Assembly: GCA_017450525.1 (NCBI GenBank)
Contig: JAFSTJ010000079.1
Span: 1 to 32,190, forward strand
Length of the DNA: 32,190 nucleotides
Origin: Victivallales bacterium
GTDB taxonomy: Bacteria; Verrucomicrobiota; Lentisphaeria; Oligosphaerales; Oligosphaeraceae
Direction of reading: 5' to 3'
A model generated the notes under the pieces. It searched no databases and was not told where the DNA came from. It saw only the letters and a program-made list of their open reading frames with translations. The position numbers were made by a program, and so were the translations under genes. This document shows positions 1 through 8,910 of the stretch, piece after piece. The stretch's first letter is position 1. Every line of letters starts with the position of its first letter.

Positions 1-1
1 C

Positions 2-691
2 GTTGCGGCAGGGAGCATCATTCCGCCAGGCGTTCCTGGCGGCACTATGGACAGCCAATACTTCAACAAATACGTCTTCAGCGACTGGAAGTCCACCAGA
101 AGCAGGCGCTCGATACAGGAGGCGCGGCAGCTGATGGCGGAGGCTGGCTATCCAGACGGCATTGGTGCGGATGGCAAGCGCCTGCAACTGAACTATGACA
201 ATTCATCAACTGGCGGCGCCAATTTCAAGTCAAAGTTCCAGTGGCTGAAGGGTAGGTTGCAAATGATTGGCATTGACTTGATTGACAATGGCAGCGACCT
301 GAACCGCTTCCGTGACAAAATCGCCACGGGCAATTGGCAGTTCATGCGCAAGGGATGGGTGGCGGACTATCCAGACCCCGAGAACTTCCTTTTCTTGTTC
401 TACAGCAAGAACGGGCATGTTGCCAGCAAGGGGCGTGGACCTAATTACACCAACTACAGCAATCCCGAATATGACAAGTTGTTTTTGAAGTTGGAATGCA
501 TGGAAAATTCGCCTGAACGGGAGGCGCTTATCCGCCAGGCAAATGAAATACTCATGCGCGATGCACCCTGCATCTGGGACAGTTATCCTGTAAGTTACAC
601 TCTTATCCAGCCCTGGCTGAAGAATTTCAAGCCAAATGAAGTGGGCAAGACCTTCATTAGATTCCGCCGCAAGGAACCACGCTCAAATTAG
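2..691 (+). CDS. ABC transporter solute-binding protein, family 5 (C-terminal part)
   Basis: This is the last 229 codons of a gene that begins before the window; the frame is open to the left edge, so the ATG at 47 is internal. It resembles the C-terminal lobe of SBP_bac_5 (DppA/OppA-type) proteins. Visible landmarks are the SIIPPGVPGG turn at the very start, an EARQLMAEAGYPDG stretch (family form: A..LL.eAGyp.G), GWVADYPDPENFL (family form: .w..DypDp..fl), and the closing helix EALIRQANEILMRDAPCIWDSY. Family 5 proteins bind peptides, nickel or, in many non-enteric bacteria, oligosaccharides outside the membrane and hand them to an ABC permease. Next to a CAZyme cluster an oligosaccharide ligand is plausible, but that is inference. 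Permease genes would be expected upstream, outside the window; none follow. The gene ends just before a hairpin repeat. Confidence 0.85.
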   Translation, partial: VAAGSIIPPGVPGGTMDSQYFNKYVFSDWKSTRSRRSIQEARQLMAEAGYPDGIGADGKRLQLNYDNSSTGGANFKSKFQWLKGRLQMIGIDLIDNGSDLNRFRDKIATGNWQFMRKGWVADYPDPENFLFLFYSKNGHVASKGRGPNYTNYSNPEYDKLFLKLECMENSPEREALIRQANEILMRDAPCIWDSYPVSYTLIQPWLKNFKPNEVGKTFIRFRRKEPRSN

Positions 692-697
692 GAAATA

Positions 698-791
698 GCC
701 CCGTAGGGGCGGCGGAACATAGCCGTGGGTGGAGCGAGCGCCACAGGCGCGAGCGAAACCCACGGATATGTTCCGTCGCCGCTAACGCGGC
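698..791. repeat. REP-like compound hairpin element
   Basis: Three nested or adjacent hairpins fill the gap between two genes. The left one is GCCCC-GTA-GGGGC (698-710). The central long stem pairs 713-730 with 758-776 (GGAACATAgCCGTGGGT against ACCCACGGaTATGTTCC), with a further GCGCC/GGCGC stem in its loop. The right one is GCCGC-TAAC-GCGGC (778-791), followed by TCCCTTTT. The layout of a long stem flanked by two small GC hairpins resembles REP-type or palindromic intergenic elements that are dispersed in many PVC and Bacteroidota genomes. It may also end transcription of the upstream transporter gene. Copy number elsewhere cannot be seen here. Confidence 0.75.
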
Positions 792-838
792 TCCCTTTTA
801 GACAGTTGCAAACTATAAGAAAAATCACAACAGTTGCA

Positions 839-3343
839 ATGAAAACAAGTGGCAGTGAAATATCGTTCCCTGTCGGGGGAATAGGAGCGGGTTGTATCGG
901 CCTAAGGGCAAATGGCGAGTTCATTGACTGGGAAATCTTCAATGCACCTGGCAAGGGAAAGCGCCTTGGTCTCAGCCATTTTTGCGTCAGGGCCCTTGAC
1001 GGGGAAGGCAAGCCAATTGCGACAAAGGTACTGCACGGTGACGCATATCCTCCGTATTCAGGTGAATTGCTGGGTAAATTCGGGCATGGCGTTGACAAGG
1101 GGACGCTGGCAGGCCTGCCTCATTTCCGCGATGTTTCATTCGAGGGCAAGTTCCCGATGGCACACCTGGAATTCCGCGACGAGGCTTTTCCTGGTCCTGT
1201 CTTCCTTGATGCCTGGTCTGTATTCATACCAGGGGATTCGGAAATCTCGTCATTGCCTGTCGCATGCTATGAACTGACATTCACAAACAACACGGCGCGA
1301 AACCTGTCTTACTCGGGTGTGTTATGCCTTTGCAATCATTTCGGCCCGCCACACGCCTACAACCGCTTGGAAAACAATGGTTCCAGGACATACCTGAAAC
1401 TTCTCTGCGATTTGCCTCAGGACGACCTGCAATATGGTGAATTAATCGCGGCCACTGATGCGGCCTCCAGCAGCGGGCAGGAATATCTCTACAGGGGAAT
1501 CTGGAGCGATGAATGGGAGGTTTACTGGCACGATGTCTCAAAGTTCGGCAAACTGCCACCAAGAAGCTACCCTGGCATAAGCGAGGACAAGCCTTCCGAC
1601 GGCGCACTTGAGGCTCAAATTTCACTTGCACCAGGTGAAACAAAAAGCATTCGCTTCCTGATTGCATGGTACTTCCCTAACAGAAAGAATGACTGGAGTA
1701 AATATTCGCCAGAAAAGGAGGCGGAACTGGCCTCAATGGGCGCACCGAACAAATGGCGCAACTACTACGCGACACGCTGGACTAGCGCACAGGAGGTTGC
1801 AGACACTGTACTGGACAAGTATGCCGATTTGCGCAAGCAGGTCAGCACCTTCACCGAAGCATTCTATTCATCCACCATACCAGAGCCTGCGCTGGAGAGA
1901 ATTGGTGCGGATTTGTCGATACTTGTATCGCCCACTTGCCTGCGCTTGGAGGACGGCACGTTCTATGGATGGGAAGGCGTCCACGCAAACAGGGGAAGCT
2001 GCGAGGGCAGTTGCGCCCACGTGTGGAACTATGCCCAGGCGCTGCCATTGCTTTTCCCTGACCTGGAGCGCTCCATGCGTCTAGCGCACCTGAAATTCGG
2101 AATGGATGAAAATGACGGGCTCCACTTCCGCCTGAAACTGCCATTGGGCTTCCAGGCAGTTGCCAGCGATTATCGCCCCTGCGTGGACGGCGCATTCGGC
2201 GAAATCATGAAATGCTACCGTGAATGGAGAATCTCTGGAGACGATGCCTTCCTGCGAGAGGTCTATCCCATTTTGGAGCGTGTCATGGCATACACCTGGT
2301 CCGACAAGAACTATGACCGCTGGGACAGTGGCGCCAAGGGCATACTTACGGGACGCCAGCATCATACGCTTGATCTGGAACTGTTCGGCCCCAACGCCTG
2401 GCTCCAGTGCCATTATCTTGGCGCACTAAAGGCAATGGCTACAATGGCGGCGGCAATGGGAAAGACTGACGACGAGCGCAAATTCCTGGAGATGTTCAAC
2501 AGAGGAAAGGCATACACAAAAGATGAACTTTTCAATGGCGAATACTTCATACAGAAAATCGACATCGGGGACGAGGCGCTCCTGCGCCAATACAATGGCA
2601 ACCCCTTGTTGCAAGGCGAGGACAACGCATACGACCGATACTGGGATGGGGAACATGGCCAGATTAAATACCAAGTCGGCCAGGGCGTTGAAATCGACAT
2701 GCCTCTTGCGCAGGCATACGCGGACCTTTACGGCATTGGCGAATTGCTGGACAAGGCACAACTGCGCTCCACGCTGAAGGCAATCCACAAGCACAATTTC
2801 CATAAATCCATGCGGGATGTAGCCAACACCTGGCGCATATTCTCCCTGAACGACGAGGCTGGAACCATGATATGCACCTGGCCTGAAGACGTTGAAAAGC
2901 CAGTTATACCGCTTTCCTACAACTGTGAGACAATGTCCGGCTTCGAATGGATGTTTGCGGTAAACCTGGTGCTGAATGACATGCTGGACGAGGCAGAAGA
3001 AGTGTCCCGTGCCATAAGCGAACGCTATGACGGCGTGAAGCGCAATCCCTGGAATGAAATTGAATGTGGCTCCAACTATGCCCGTTCAATGGCCAACTAT
3101 GCTCTGCTTCAGGCTTATGCAGGCTTCCATTACGATATGGTGGAGGGCAGTTTCTCCTTCGAGCCAAAACTGACTGGGAGCTTCCGCACCTTCTGGTCAA
3201 TTGGAGTGGCATGGGGCATCTGGGAAAGACTTGATAATGGCACTCGCTGCATTACAGTATTGCATGGAACTCTGAAACTGAACTGTCTGGATTCACATCA
3301 GGTATCCCTGGAATTGAATACTGGTGAACACTTTGAATACTAA
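839..3343 (+). CDS. GH116-like glycosidase (beta-glucosidase/GBA2-type family)
   Basis: A predicted 834-residue cytoplasmic enzyme of the GBA2/DUF608 type (GH116). It begins with the family's N-terminal signature FPVGGIGAGCIGL, followed by a beta-sandwich domain (to about residue 340). A C-terminal (alpha/alpha)6 barrel carries the hallmark SCEGSCAHVWNY (residues 387-398), a long run of barrel helices, and HHTLDLELFGPNAW (508-521), where Glu514 lies in the region expected for catalysis. GH116 members remove terminal beta-glucose, beta-xylose or beta-GlcNAc; which applies here cannot be read from sequence. The frame stays open back to 725, but those 38 codons lie inside the REP-like element. 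The ATG at 839, where the family homology starts, is therefore preferred, although no clear ribosome-binding site precedes it. No signal peptide is visible. It is 24 bp upstream of the next gene and probably cotranscribed with it. Confidence 0.8.
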   Translation: MKTSGSEISFPVGGIGAGCIGLRANGEFIDWEIFNAPGKGKRLGLSHFCVRALDGEGKPIATKVLHGDAYPPYSGELLGKFGHGVDKGTLAGLPHFRDVSFEGKFPMAHLEFRDEAFPGPVFLDAWSVFIPGDSEISSLPVACYELTFTNNTARNLSYSGVLCLCNHFGPPHAYNRLENNGSRTYLKLLCDLPQDDLQYGELIAATDAASSSGQEYLYRGIWSDEWEVYWHDVSKFGKLPPRSYPGISEDKPSDGALEAQISLAPGETKSIRFLIAWYFPNRKNDWSKYSPEKEAELASMGAPNKWRNYYATRWTSAQEVADTVLDKYADLRKQVSTFTEAFYSSTIPEPALERIGADLSILVSPTCLRLEDGTFYGWEGVHANRGSCEGSCAHVWNYAQALPLLFPDLERSMRLAHLKFGMDENDGLHFRLKLPLGFQAVASDYRPCVDGAFGEIMKCYREWRISGDDAFLREVYPILERVMAYTWSDKNYDRWDSGAKGILTGRQHHTLDLELFGPNAWLQCHYLGALKAMATMAAAMGKTDDERKFLEMFNRGKAYTKDELFNGEYFIQKIDIGDEALLRQYNGNPLLQGEDNAYDRYWDGEHGQIKYQVGQGVEIDMPLAQAYADLYGIGELLDKAQLRSTLKAIHKHNFHKSMRDVANTWRIFSLNDEAGTMICTWPEDVEKPVIPLSYNCETMSGFEWMFAVNLVLNDMLDEAEEVSRAISERYDGVKRNPWNEIECGSNYARSMANYALLQAYAGFHYDMVEGSFSFEPKLTGSFRTFWSIGVAWGIWERLDNGTRCITVLHGTLKLNCLDSHQVSLELNTGEHFEY

Positions 3344-3367
3344 TTTTGGACATAACGAGGAGAATAA

Positions 3368-6300
3368 ATGAAGAAGACATTATTTTTACTGCTGGCTGGC
3401 TCGCTGCTGGCAATGGGCTACTCGCTATCTGACAAAACATTGACGCGCTTCTGCAAAATGCCCGTACCGCCCACCATAGACGGCAAAATCGCCATCGGCG
3501 AGTGGGACTATGCCTCCACCACATTCGGCGGCATCTCCCCAAAGTCAGGCATGATGACGTATCGCGAAAGCAATTTCCGTATCGGCTACGACAAGGACTT
3601 CATTTACTTCGCCAGCACCAGCGAAATTCCATTGCCTCCTCAGCAACTTGACGACAATGACACGGTGGAACTAATCCTGCTGCCTCCTGGCGCGGAAAAG
3701 CCAGTGGCAATCAAGGTCGATAGCAAGGGTAAGGGAAACCTCCCCGAGGGAATCAAAATCGCAAACGACTTCTATGCGGATACGCTCACCAGCTATCTCC
3801 GCAAATGCTGGACTGTGGAGATGGCCATTCCCATTAAGGTATTCGGCATCGCAGCCATAGAGGATGGCAAGCCCTGGGGCCTCCAGATGAAGCGCAACTG
3901 GTCCAACATGCCAGAAACAGGTTGCTGGCATAGCGCGACAAAAAAGGATGAACTAGGCACATTCATTCCAGACAGCGCAGCGCCAGTAGTCAGTTTTGAC
4001 GGGTTCGGCCATTCCGCCTACAGAGCCAGCTACAACTACACCTGGACCAACAGGATAGAGAACATTACTGACAAGCCAATTGAAATCAAATCCAGTTCGG
4101 AGGTCCATGCATTTGACAGCCCACCCACGCTGGACATGATAAACCTGGAACATGTCGGCGACGCCAGGCAAATCTCCATGGAGCCAAGGCAACTCATCCT
4201 AGAACCAGGCAAGACAGGCATTGTGGACTTGTACCTGATGGCTCAGTTCGTAGGCACACGACAGGTATATTCCCATTTCCAGGACAAGAAGACAGGCACG
4301 CTCTACTTCCGCCGCAGAATGTACTGGGATCTGGGCAAGGCCAGGCAGATCATCTACAAGGAGACCAAGGGACTTCCATACGTATGCGCGGCATTCTATC
4401 CCAGCTACGGCAACAAATTGAAGGTGGCGGGTGTATTCTCCAGCACGCTTCCCTGCATGAAGGCCGTGATCGAGGTCAAGGACGAGAAGGGAAAGGTACT
4501 GAAGAGCTACAGGCATTCAGACTTTGGCCGCCCGATAGCAGACTTCGAGGAAGAGACATATCTCCCCAATCTGCCTTTGGGCAAGTATTTTGTGACAATG
4601 ACCGCCACAGATGAAAAAGGCAACGACTACGTTCAGACACGCACTTTCGAGGTAGCGAAATTCCCATGGCAGGGCAACACCATTGGCTGCGACCGCGTAA
4701 TCATCCCACCGTTCAAGCCACTCAAGGTCAAGAAGGGCAGCAATGAGATACATGCGCTGATGACAGGATACCGCATTGGAGGCGAACTTTGGGACGAGAT
4801 TTACGCCCAGGAATTCCTCTCCTCAAAGAGGGAGAACATCCTTGCGGCACCCGTGCGCTTCCTGCTGAATGGCAAGCCCTTCGGCAATGCAAAGTGCAAA
4901 TTGGTTTCCAGTGAAAAGGACAAGGTGGTCTATGAGACCGAAGCATCCAACGATGAGGCGACCATGACCATAACCCAGGAATATGACTTTGACGGTTTCT
5001 GCAAGGCAAGCATCAAGCTGGTTCCCAAGGGCGTCCTGCGCGTCAATGACTTCAGGCTGGAAATGCCCCTGCGCGACGATGTGGTAAAGTACTATTCCGC
5101 ATCTGGCCATTCAGGCTCAAGAAGCGGCGATGCGCCTGACTTGACAATTCCCGCTGGTGAAGGCGAACTTCAACTCAAAGGCGTTAATTTCCCCAAGGGA
5201 AGCCCAGCGTCGTATTTCTGGATGGGTGGCATATACAAGGGCTTCTGCATGATCAACGACCTGCAACGGCATTTCAGCCTGCAGGAGGACAAGGGCAACG
5301 TGACAGTCACCAGAAAGGGGAATGCCATCACATGCAACTACATAATCGTGAACAAGAGCACCTTCTGGCAGGAACCCGTTACATACACATTCGGCTTCGA
5401 ACCCACGCCCGTCAAGCCACAGGCCGAAGGCATCCGCGTCATTGGCGACTATATGTACGACTACCCGCCGCCGAAAGGCGCCATCTGGGCATCCATGAGT
5501 GTCAGCGGTAGCCGCGTCAACAATATGATGTTCCCACCAGGACAACTCATCAATAACGATGATTCATATCTGGACTTCGTGTTTGCGCACAGAAGCAAGC
5601 CTGCTCCGGACAAGGAGCGCCTGGCTTTCGCAGAGCAGTTCATGGCAAAGCACAAGGACTGGCTGCGCAAGAACATGCCCACTGTGACTTTGGGTCCCCT
5701 TGTTAGAAGCTTGAGGGACAAGCGCCACCTCGGCGTGGACATGTTCATGATGTACAACGACCCAACACTGTATTCCTGCCGCTGGCCTGAAGCGGAAATG
5801 TACAAGGCGGAATGGCTCCCATGGGACTATCCCGCGGACGACGCTGTGAACGAATACACCTGCACCCACAACAAGTCTTACACGGACAAATTGCTCTGGT
5901 TCATGAAGAGCCAGGTTGCACGTGGCTTTGACGGCATGAACTTCGACTGCTTCCCGCTGGGCGGCGGTTTCAATACCACCGTATTGGGCGCGTTCAGAGC
6001 CACCACAGGCAAGGTGCCTAATCTGCACAATGGCAACATGCTCCAGATTGCCTCGCCTGGCATCAAGACCGCAAACAGCCTGTTCAGCTGGCGCGAACTC
6101 ACCAGGCGCACCGCGATAATGCTGTACAAGGAAGGCAAGACATTCATGGGCTATCCATGGGTCGAACTCCACGACACGAACTGCCAATGCGTTCCAGTGA
6201 CCGCATTCTGCAGCACAACCATCACCTGGGAGCGCAGCTCCAGGGGCAACGAATACCAGCGGCGTTTCCCAGAGGGCTTCGTAATGGCGGAGACCGCTGG

Positions 6301-6778
6301 CACGCAGTCTGGCACCATACCCCGCTGCATCGTCTCCACCCACAAGACAAAAACACTCACTGGCCATGACATAGCCGAGACGCTTGTCGCCCACTCCTTT
6401 GCGTATGGTCTGCTCAATCATACGGACCAGGGCGTCATCGCCAAGGATGTGAACTACAAGCTGTGGAGGGACTATGTGTTTGATTTCGGCTTTGGTCGCC
6501 CCGCAAACAAGACCATATTGTTCTACAGCCAGGAGAAGCAGCCAGTGACCTGCAGTCAGCCAGGCATCAAGACTACACAGGTCATACGACCAGACAAAAA
6601 GGCGCTGGTCCTCATCGGAAACCTTCTTGACAAGCCAGTCAAGGCGGCTTTTGATGTTACTGCACTCAAATACGGCAAATGCCGCTTCACCGACATACGT
6701 TCAGGAAATGAAATCGACAAGCCTGAACTAGACATTCCCAAATACAGCTACGGCATGCTTTTAATTGAAAAATTGTAA
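3368..6778 (+). CDS. Secreted CBM9-like / DUF6067-like putative glycoside hydrolase
   Basis: A 1136-residue exported protein. A signal peptide (MKKTLFLLLAGSLLAMGYS) leads into a CBM9/DOMON-like sandwich at about residues 28-200, recognisable from VPPTIDGKIAIGEWDYAS, a DNDTVELILLPPG stretch and WTVEMAIPIKVFG. A long beta-rich middle follows. The C-terminal half (about 690-1136) resembles the DUF6067/GH123-like TIM-barrel group, with GFDGMNFDCFP (Asp855 and Asp860) as the likely active-site strand, and a final small beta domain ending in YGMLLIEKL. GH123 members are beta-N-acetylgalactosaminidases, but for DUF6067 no activity is assumed here. The start is fixed by a good ribosome site (GAGGAG, 6 bases before ATG). 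A distant relative of similar plan lies at 24912-28682. It probably acts outside the inner membrane. The family call is from memory and moderate. Confidence 0.65.
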   Translation: MKKTLFLLLAGSLLAMGYSLSDKTLTRFCKMPVPPTIDGKIAIGEWDYASTTFGGISPKSGMMTYRESNFRIGYDKDFIYFASTSEIPLPPQQLDDNDTVELILLPPGAEKPVAIKVDSKGKGNLPEGIKIANDFYADTLTSYLRKCWTVEMAIPIKVFGIAAIEDGKPWGLQMKRNWSNMPETGCWHSATKKDELGTFIPDSAAPVVSFDGFGHSAYRASYNYTWTNRIENITDKPIEIKSSSEVHAFDSPPTLDMINLEHVGDARQISMEPRQLILEPGKTGIVDLYLMAQFVGTRQVYSHFQDKKTGTLYFRRRMYWDLGKARQIIYKETKGLPYVCAAFYPSYGNKLKVAGVFSSTLPCMKAVIEVKDEKGKVLKSYRHSDFGRPIADFEEETYLPNLPLGKYFVTMTATDEKGNDYVQTRTFEVAKFPWQGNTIGCDRVIIPPFKPLKVKKGSNEIHALMTGYRIGGELWDEIYAQEFLSSKRENILAAPVRFLLNGKPFGNAKCKLVSSEKDKVVYETEASNDEATMTITQEYDFDGFCKASIKLVPKGVLRVNDFRLEMPLRDDVVKYYSASGHSGSRSGDAPDLTIPAGEGELQLKGVNFPKGSPASYFWMGGIYKGFCMINDLQRHFSLQEDKGNVTVTRKGNAITCNYIIVNKSTFWQEPVTYTFGFEPTPVKPQAEGIRVIGDYMYDYPPPKGAIWASMSVSGSRVNNMMFPPGQLINNDDSYLDFVFAHRSKPAPDKERLAFAEQFMAKHKDWLRKNMPTVTLGPLVRSLRDKRHLGVDMFMMYNDPTLYSCRWPEAEMYKAEWLPWDYPADDAVNEYTCTHNKSYTDKLLWFMKSQVARGFDGMNFDCFPLGGGFNTTVLGAFRATTGKVPNLHNGNMLQIASPGIKTANSLFSWRELTRRTAIMLYKEGKTFMGYPWVELHDTNCQCVPVTAFCSTTITWERSSRGNEYQRRFPEGFVMAETAGTQSGTIPRCIVSTHKTKTLTGHDIAETLVAHSFAYGLLNHTDQGVIAKDVNYKLWRDYVFDFGFGRPANKTILFYSQEKQPVTCSQPGIKTTQVIRPDKKALVLIGNLLDKPVKAAFDVTALKYGKCRFTDIRSGNEIDKPELDIPKYSYGMLLIEKL

Positions 6779-6797
6779 TAGCTAAGGAAACTGCACC

Positions 6798-7607
6798 ATG
6801 AAAAAAGACTTCACTTTGATTGAACTGCTTGTTGTAATTGCCATCATTGCAATTCTCGCGGCCATGCTGCTGCCCGCATTGAGCAAGGCGCGGGAAAAGG
6901 CACGCAGCATTTCCTGCACCAACAACCTCAAGACCATCGGTCTGGCGCAGGCATTGTACGCCAATGAAAACGACGACTGGATCTGCGCCGCAAACTACGC
7001 CCAGTCCACGGCTTACACTGGCGGCTGGAATGGCTGCTATTTCTCACCGCTCACAGTGCTGTCAGGCACGGACTGGTACGGAACAAAAAGCCAGTACTAT
7101 ACTGGATATGGCTGCGAATTTTATGGCACATCCGTGAACAAGGGCACATTCTACTGCCCAAGTTCAGACCAGGGAAAGGGCTGGTCATATTGCTTCAATG
7201 AGGTCATCATTGGCTGGCGTGCCATTAACAACGTCCGCAAGGCACACACACTCAACAATGTGACAAGCGCCTCCGATGTGATATATGCCGCAGACAATGC
7301 TCTGTACACCGCCTCCTGGGCAATGTACTGCTACGGCGAGGTGCTTTTCCGCCATGGCGGCGCTGATGCGGGACGCTCTGGCTCTGGACAAGGCTTTTAT
7401 GGCTTGACAGACAAGAACGGCGCCGTTCCCTCTGGCAGGGCAAACTGCCAGTATATCGACGGCCATGTCGAACCAAGAAACTGGCAACATTTCTTCGGAA
7501 TGGCAAGTCCAGGCTCCATAACTGTAAATGGCTCGAATTATAGCATAAACCGCCACGCCAGAATTACCCTCTGCGGCTATAACTGGGATGACGGCCTTAC
7601 TTGGTAA
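6798..7607 (+). CDS. Type II secretion/pseudopilin-like protein (H-Xn-DG type)
   Basis: A 269-residue protein with a class III (prepilin-type) leader MKKD followed by [15 protein letters not shown] and a hydrophobic helix to about residue 28, then [12 protein letters not shown]. Such leaders are cut and methylated by prepilin peptidase, and the mature helix packs into a pilus-like fibre or stays in the inner membrane. The residue before the Phe is Asp, not the usual Gly. The globular part is rich in Tyr, Trp, Gly and Cys and contains the FYCPSS turn common in this family. The C-terminal processing-associated motif is His186...Asp221-Gly-His-Val, with 34 residues between His and Asp instead of about nine, so a loop has been inserted. 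A ribosome site AAGGA lies upstream. It is 19 bp after the DUF6067-like gene. The function of these abundant PVC proteins is unknown; substrate binding or display on a fibre is a guess. Confidence 0.85.
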   Translation: MKKDFTLIELLVVIAIIAILAAMLLPALSKAREKARSISCTNNLKTIGLAQALYANENDDWICAANYAQSTAYTGGWNGCYFSPLTVLSGTDWYGTKSQYYTGYGCEFYGTSVNKGTFYCPSSDQGKGWSYCFNEVIIGWRAINNVRKAHTLNNVTSASDVIYAADNALYTASWAMYCYGEVLFRHGGADAGRSGSGQGFYGLTDKNGAVPSGRANCQYIDGHVEPRNWQHFFGMASPGSITVNGSNYSINRHARITLCGYNWDDGLTW

Positions 7608-7855
7608 ATCCAACATAGAGACGAAGATATTTCAACGCAGAGACACAGAGATTTTTTGATATTGGCAGGCCACCTGGCGAGGCGCATCTACCTGCGGCTT
7701 TCGCCGCAGGCACCAATCCCTCCTCCCTGTATCTTTTCCCTGGCACGTATTGGCGTTTTTCCTTCCCCTCCTTGGCTGGTGCCCGCGGCGAAAGCCGCGG
7801 GTAGATGCGCCTCGCCAGGGGCCCGCCAATATCAATCGGCAAGGCATTACCATGG
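7608..7855. repeat. Intergenic cloverleaf-like inverted repeat
   Basis: The 250 bp between two convergent genes contain no credible gene. Two arms of about 60 bp (7656-7716 and 7774-7835) are near-perfect reverse complements, separated by about 57 bp of pyrimidine-rich sequence. Each arm holds its own hairpin: CCTGCGGC-TTTC-GCCGCAGG (7691-7710) and CCCGCGGC-GAAA-GCCGCGGG (7781-7800). Folded fully, this gives an outer stem (…CTGGCGAGGCGCATCTA…) with two GC-rich arms and a central loop. Before it, 7634-7651 carries the GCAGAGACACAGAG phrase that recurs next to such repeats in various bacteria (from memory). It could act as a bidirectional terminator or be a non-autonomous mobile element. The short frames it contains in both strands mirror the inverted repeat and are not genes. 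Confidence 0.8.
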
Positions 7856-7857
7856 GA

Positions 7858-8763
7858 TTACAGCCCATGACCCGCCTTGATATTCATTCTCTGCAAGCGG
7901 AAAGTTCCAGGCGGAAGACCGTATTTTTCCTTGAACTGGCGAATAAAGTAGCTGGTGTACCTGTAGCCGCAAGCCTCCGATATTTCATCAAGAGACAGTT
8001 CAAGTTCCAGCAACAGCATAGCCTTTGCCAGCCTCTTGTCCCTCACGAATTCCACAAATGTGCTTCCAGTCATCTTATGGCAGAGCGAACTCAGATAGCA
8101 TTGGTTTATCTTGAATCTGGCAGCAATGCTTCTGCGGGAAAGCTCCTCCTTTAAATTGGCCTCGATGTAATTGGATATTTTCAGCCAGGACGCCTGGGAT
8201 TTTCTGAGGTTTGTTGTTTTCTCGGCATTTTCAATGACATGCAATGCCATTTGAAACAGGGCACGGACAATGGTCGATGCGCAATCGGAATATTCTGGTT
8301 CGAACGCCAGACGGTTTAGCGTGTCCAGCATCATCCATGCGACAGAAGGCACGCCAGACAATTTATCACAGTATATGATGTCTGGAGGCATATTGTCACC
8401 ACGGAATGTGTATGAGACAACGCGAAGCCCCTTCGGCTCGAAATTCAAGGCGAATGTGCGGCATTTGACGCTTGCGGAAGAAAGCCCGCTTGGCGCGTTC
8501 GGCACAGCGTATAACAATGCTCCCGCCTGGATTTCCTTGTTCTCCGCACACCCTTCCCTTCCCATTTGAATATAAGGCATACCTTCCTCGATATATACCA
8601 GACGGGGCGAAAGCATATTCTTTGCTGGAGAGGAAATAGGCAGCGAGAAGTACAGCCCCTTGAATTCCTCCTTGAGAATCGTATTCAATTTTTCAGAGAA
8701 TATTTCCAGATTGGAAGCCATTGTAAAATGAAATACCAGATGCCCTTGAAACATTTGGAACAC
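7858..8763 (-). CDS. AraC/XylS-family transcriptional regulator
   Basis: A protein of about 300 residues with an N-terminal cupin-like ligand-binding half, containing PRLVYIEEGMPYIQMG and a hydrophobic AGALLYAVP strand. The C-terminal part is a typical AraC double helix-turn-helix: ISNYIEANLKEELSRRSIAA, then FKINQCYLSSLCHKMTG, then LSLDEISEACGYRYTSYFI and FKEKYGLPPGTFRLQR. Such proteins bind a sugar or other effector and activate nearby promoters. It is transcribed away from the pseudopilin-to-GH36 gene run that starts at 8911, which makes that run the obvious target. The start is uncertain. The longest frame begins with GTG at 8763; in-frame ATGs follow at 8754 and 8721 (MASNLEIFSEK), and none has a clear ribosome site. 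The 8721 start would give a more usual N-terminus. Confidence 0.9.
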   Translation of the reverse strand: MFQMFQGHLVFHFTMASNLEIFSEKLNTILKEEFKGLYFSLPISSPAKNMLSPRLVYIEEGMPYIQMGREGCAENKEIQAGALLYAVPNAPSGLSSASVKCRTFALNFEPKGLRVVSYTFRGDNMPPDIIYCDKLSGVPSVAWMMLDTLNRLAFEPEYSDCASTIVRALFQMALHVIENAEKTTNLRKSQASWLKISNYIEANLKEELSRRSIAARFKINQCYLSSLCHKMTGSTFVEFVRDKRLAKAMLLLELELSLDEISEACGYRYTSYFIRQFKEKYGLPPGTFRLQRMNIKAGHGL

Positions 8764-8910
8764 AATATATCATATTTTATTAAAATCCAACATTTGTATA
8801 ACTAATACAACCTTCTTTCTATGGTTTTGCACAAAAAAATCATTATAATTATATACGAAATTAAAATTACTGTTTATCTTCAATCAAATGAAAAATGGGA
8901 GACTGGCACA
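8764..8910. promoter_or_regulatory. AT-rich divergent promoter region
   Basis: This 147-bp gap separates the minus-strand AraC-type gene from the plus-strand gene run and is much richer in A/T than its surroundings. It holds a perfect 6-bp inverted repeat, TTGTAT-AACTA-ATACAA (8794-8810), which could be a regulator site. It also holds several -10-like stretches, such as TATAAT at 8844-8849 and TATATA at 8850-8855, the latter 17 bp after TTGCAC at 8827. None makes a convincing full promoter by eye, so only the general role is claimed. Confidence 0.5.

Noticed and set aside
23-42. Perfect hairpin CCGCCAGG-CGTT-CCTGGCGG at the left edge
   Set aside because: It lies inside the coding frame and encodes the conserved PPGVPGG turn of the transporter protein, so codon constraint explains most of it; no U-tract follows.
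5564-6421. A 285-residue open frame on the minus strand
   Set aside because: It lies wholly inside the DUF6067-like gene, shows no domain or start signal, and its low-complexity composition is that of a mirror frame of a coding strand.
7597-7880. Several short open frames on both strands
   Set aside because: They read through the inverted-repeat element and mirror one another (GGCHLARRIY-like and similar peptides), which is explained by the repeat, not by coding.
8827-8849. TTGCAC ... TATAAT as a promoter for the gene at 8911
   Set aside because: The spacer is only 11 bp, far from the usual 16-18, and the -35-like box is poor.
8821-8910. Upstream extension of the second pseudopilin (30 extra residues)
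   Set aside because: It is encoded by the AT-rich promoter region, would put the cleavage motif 40 residues in, and the internal ATG at 8911 has a proper ribosome site.
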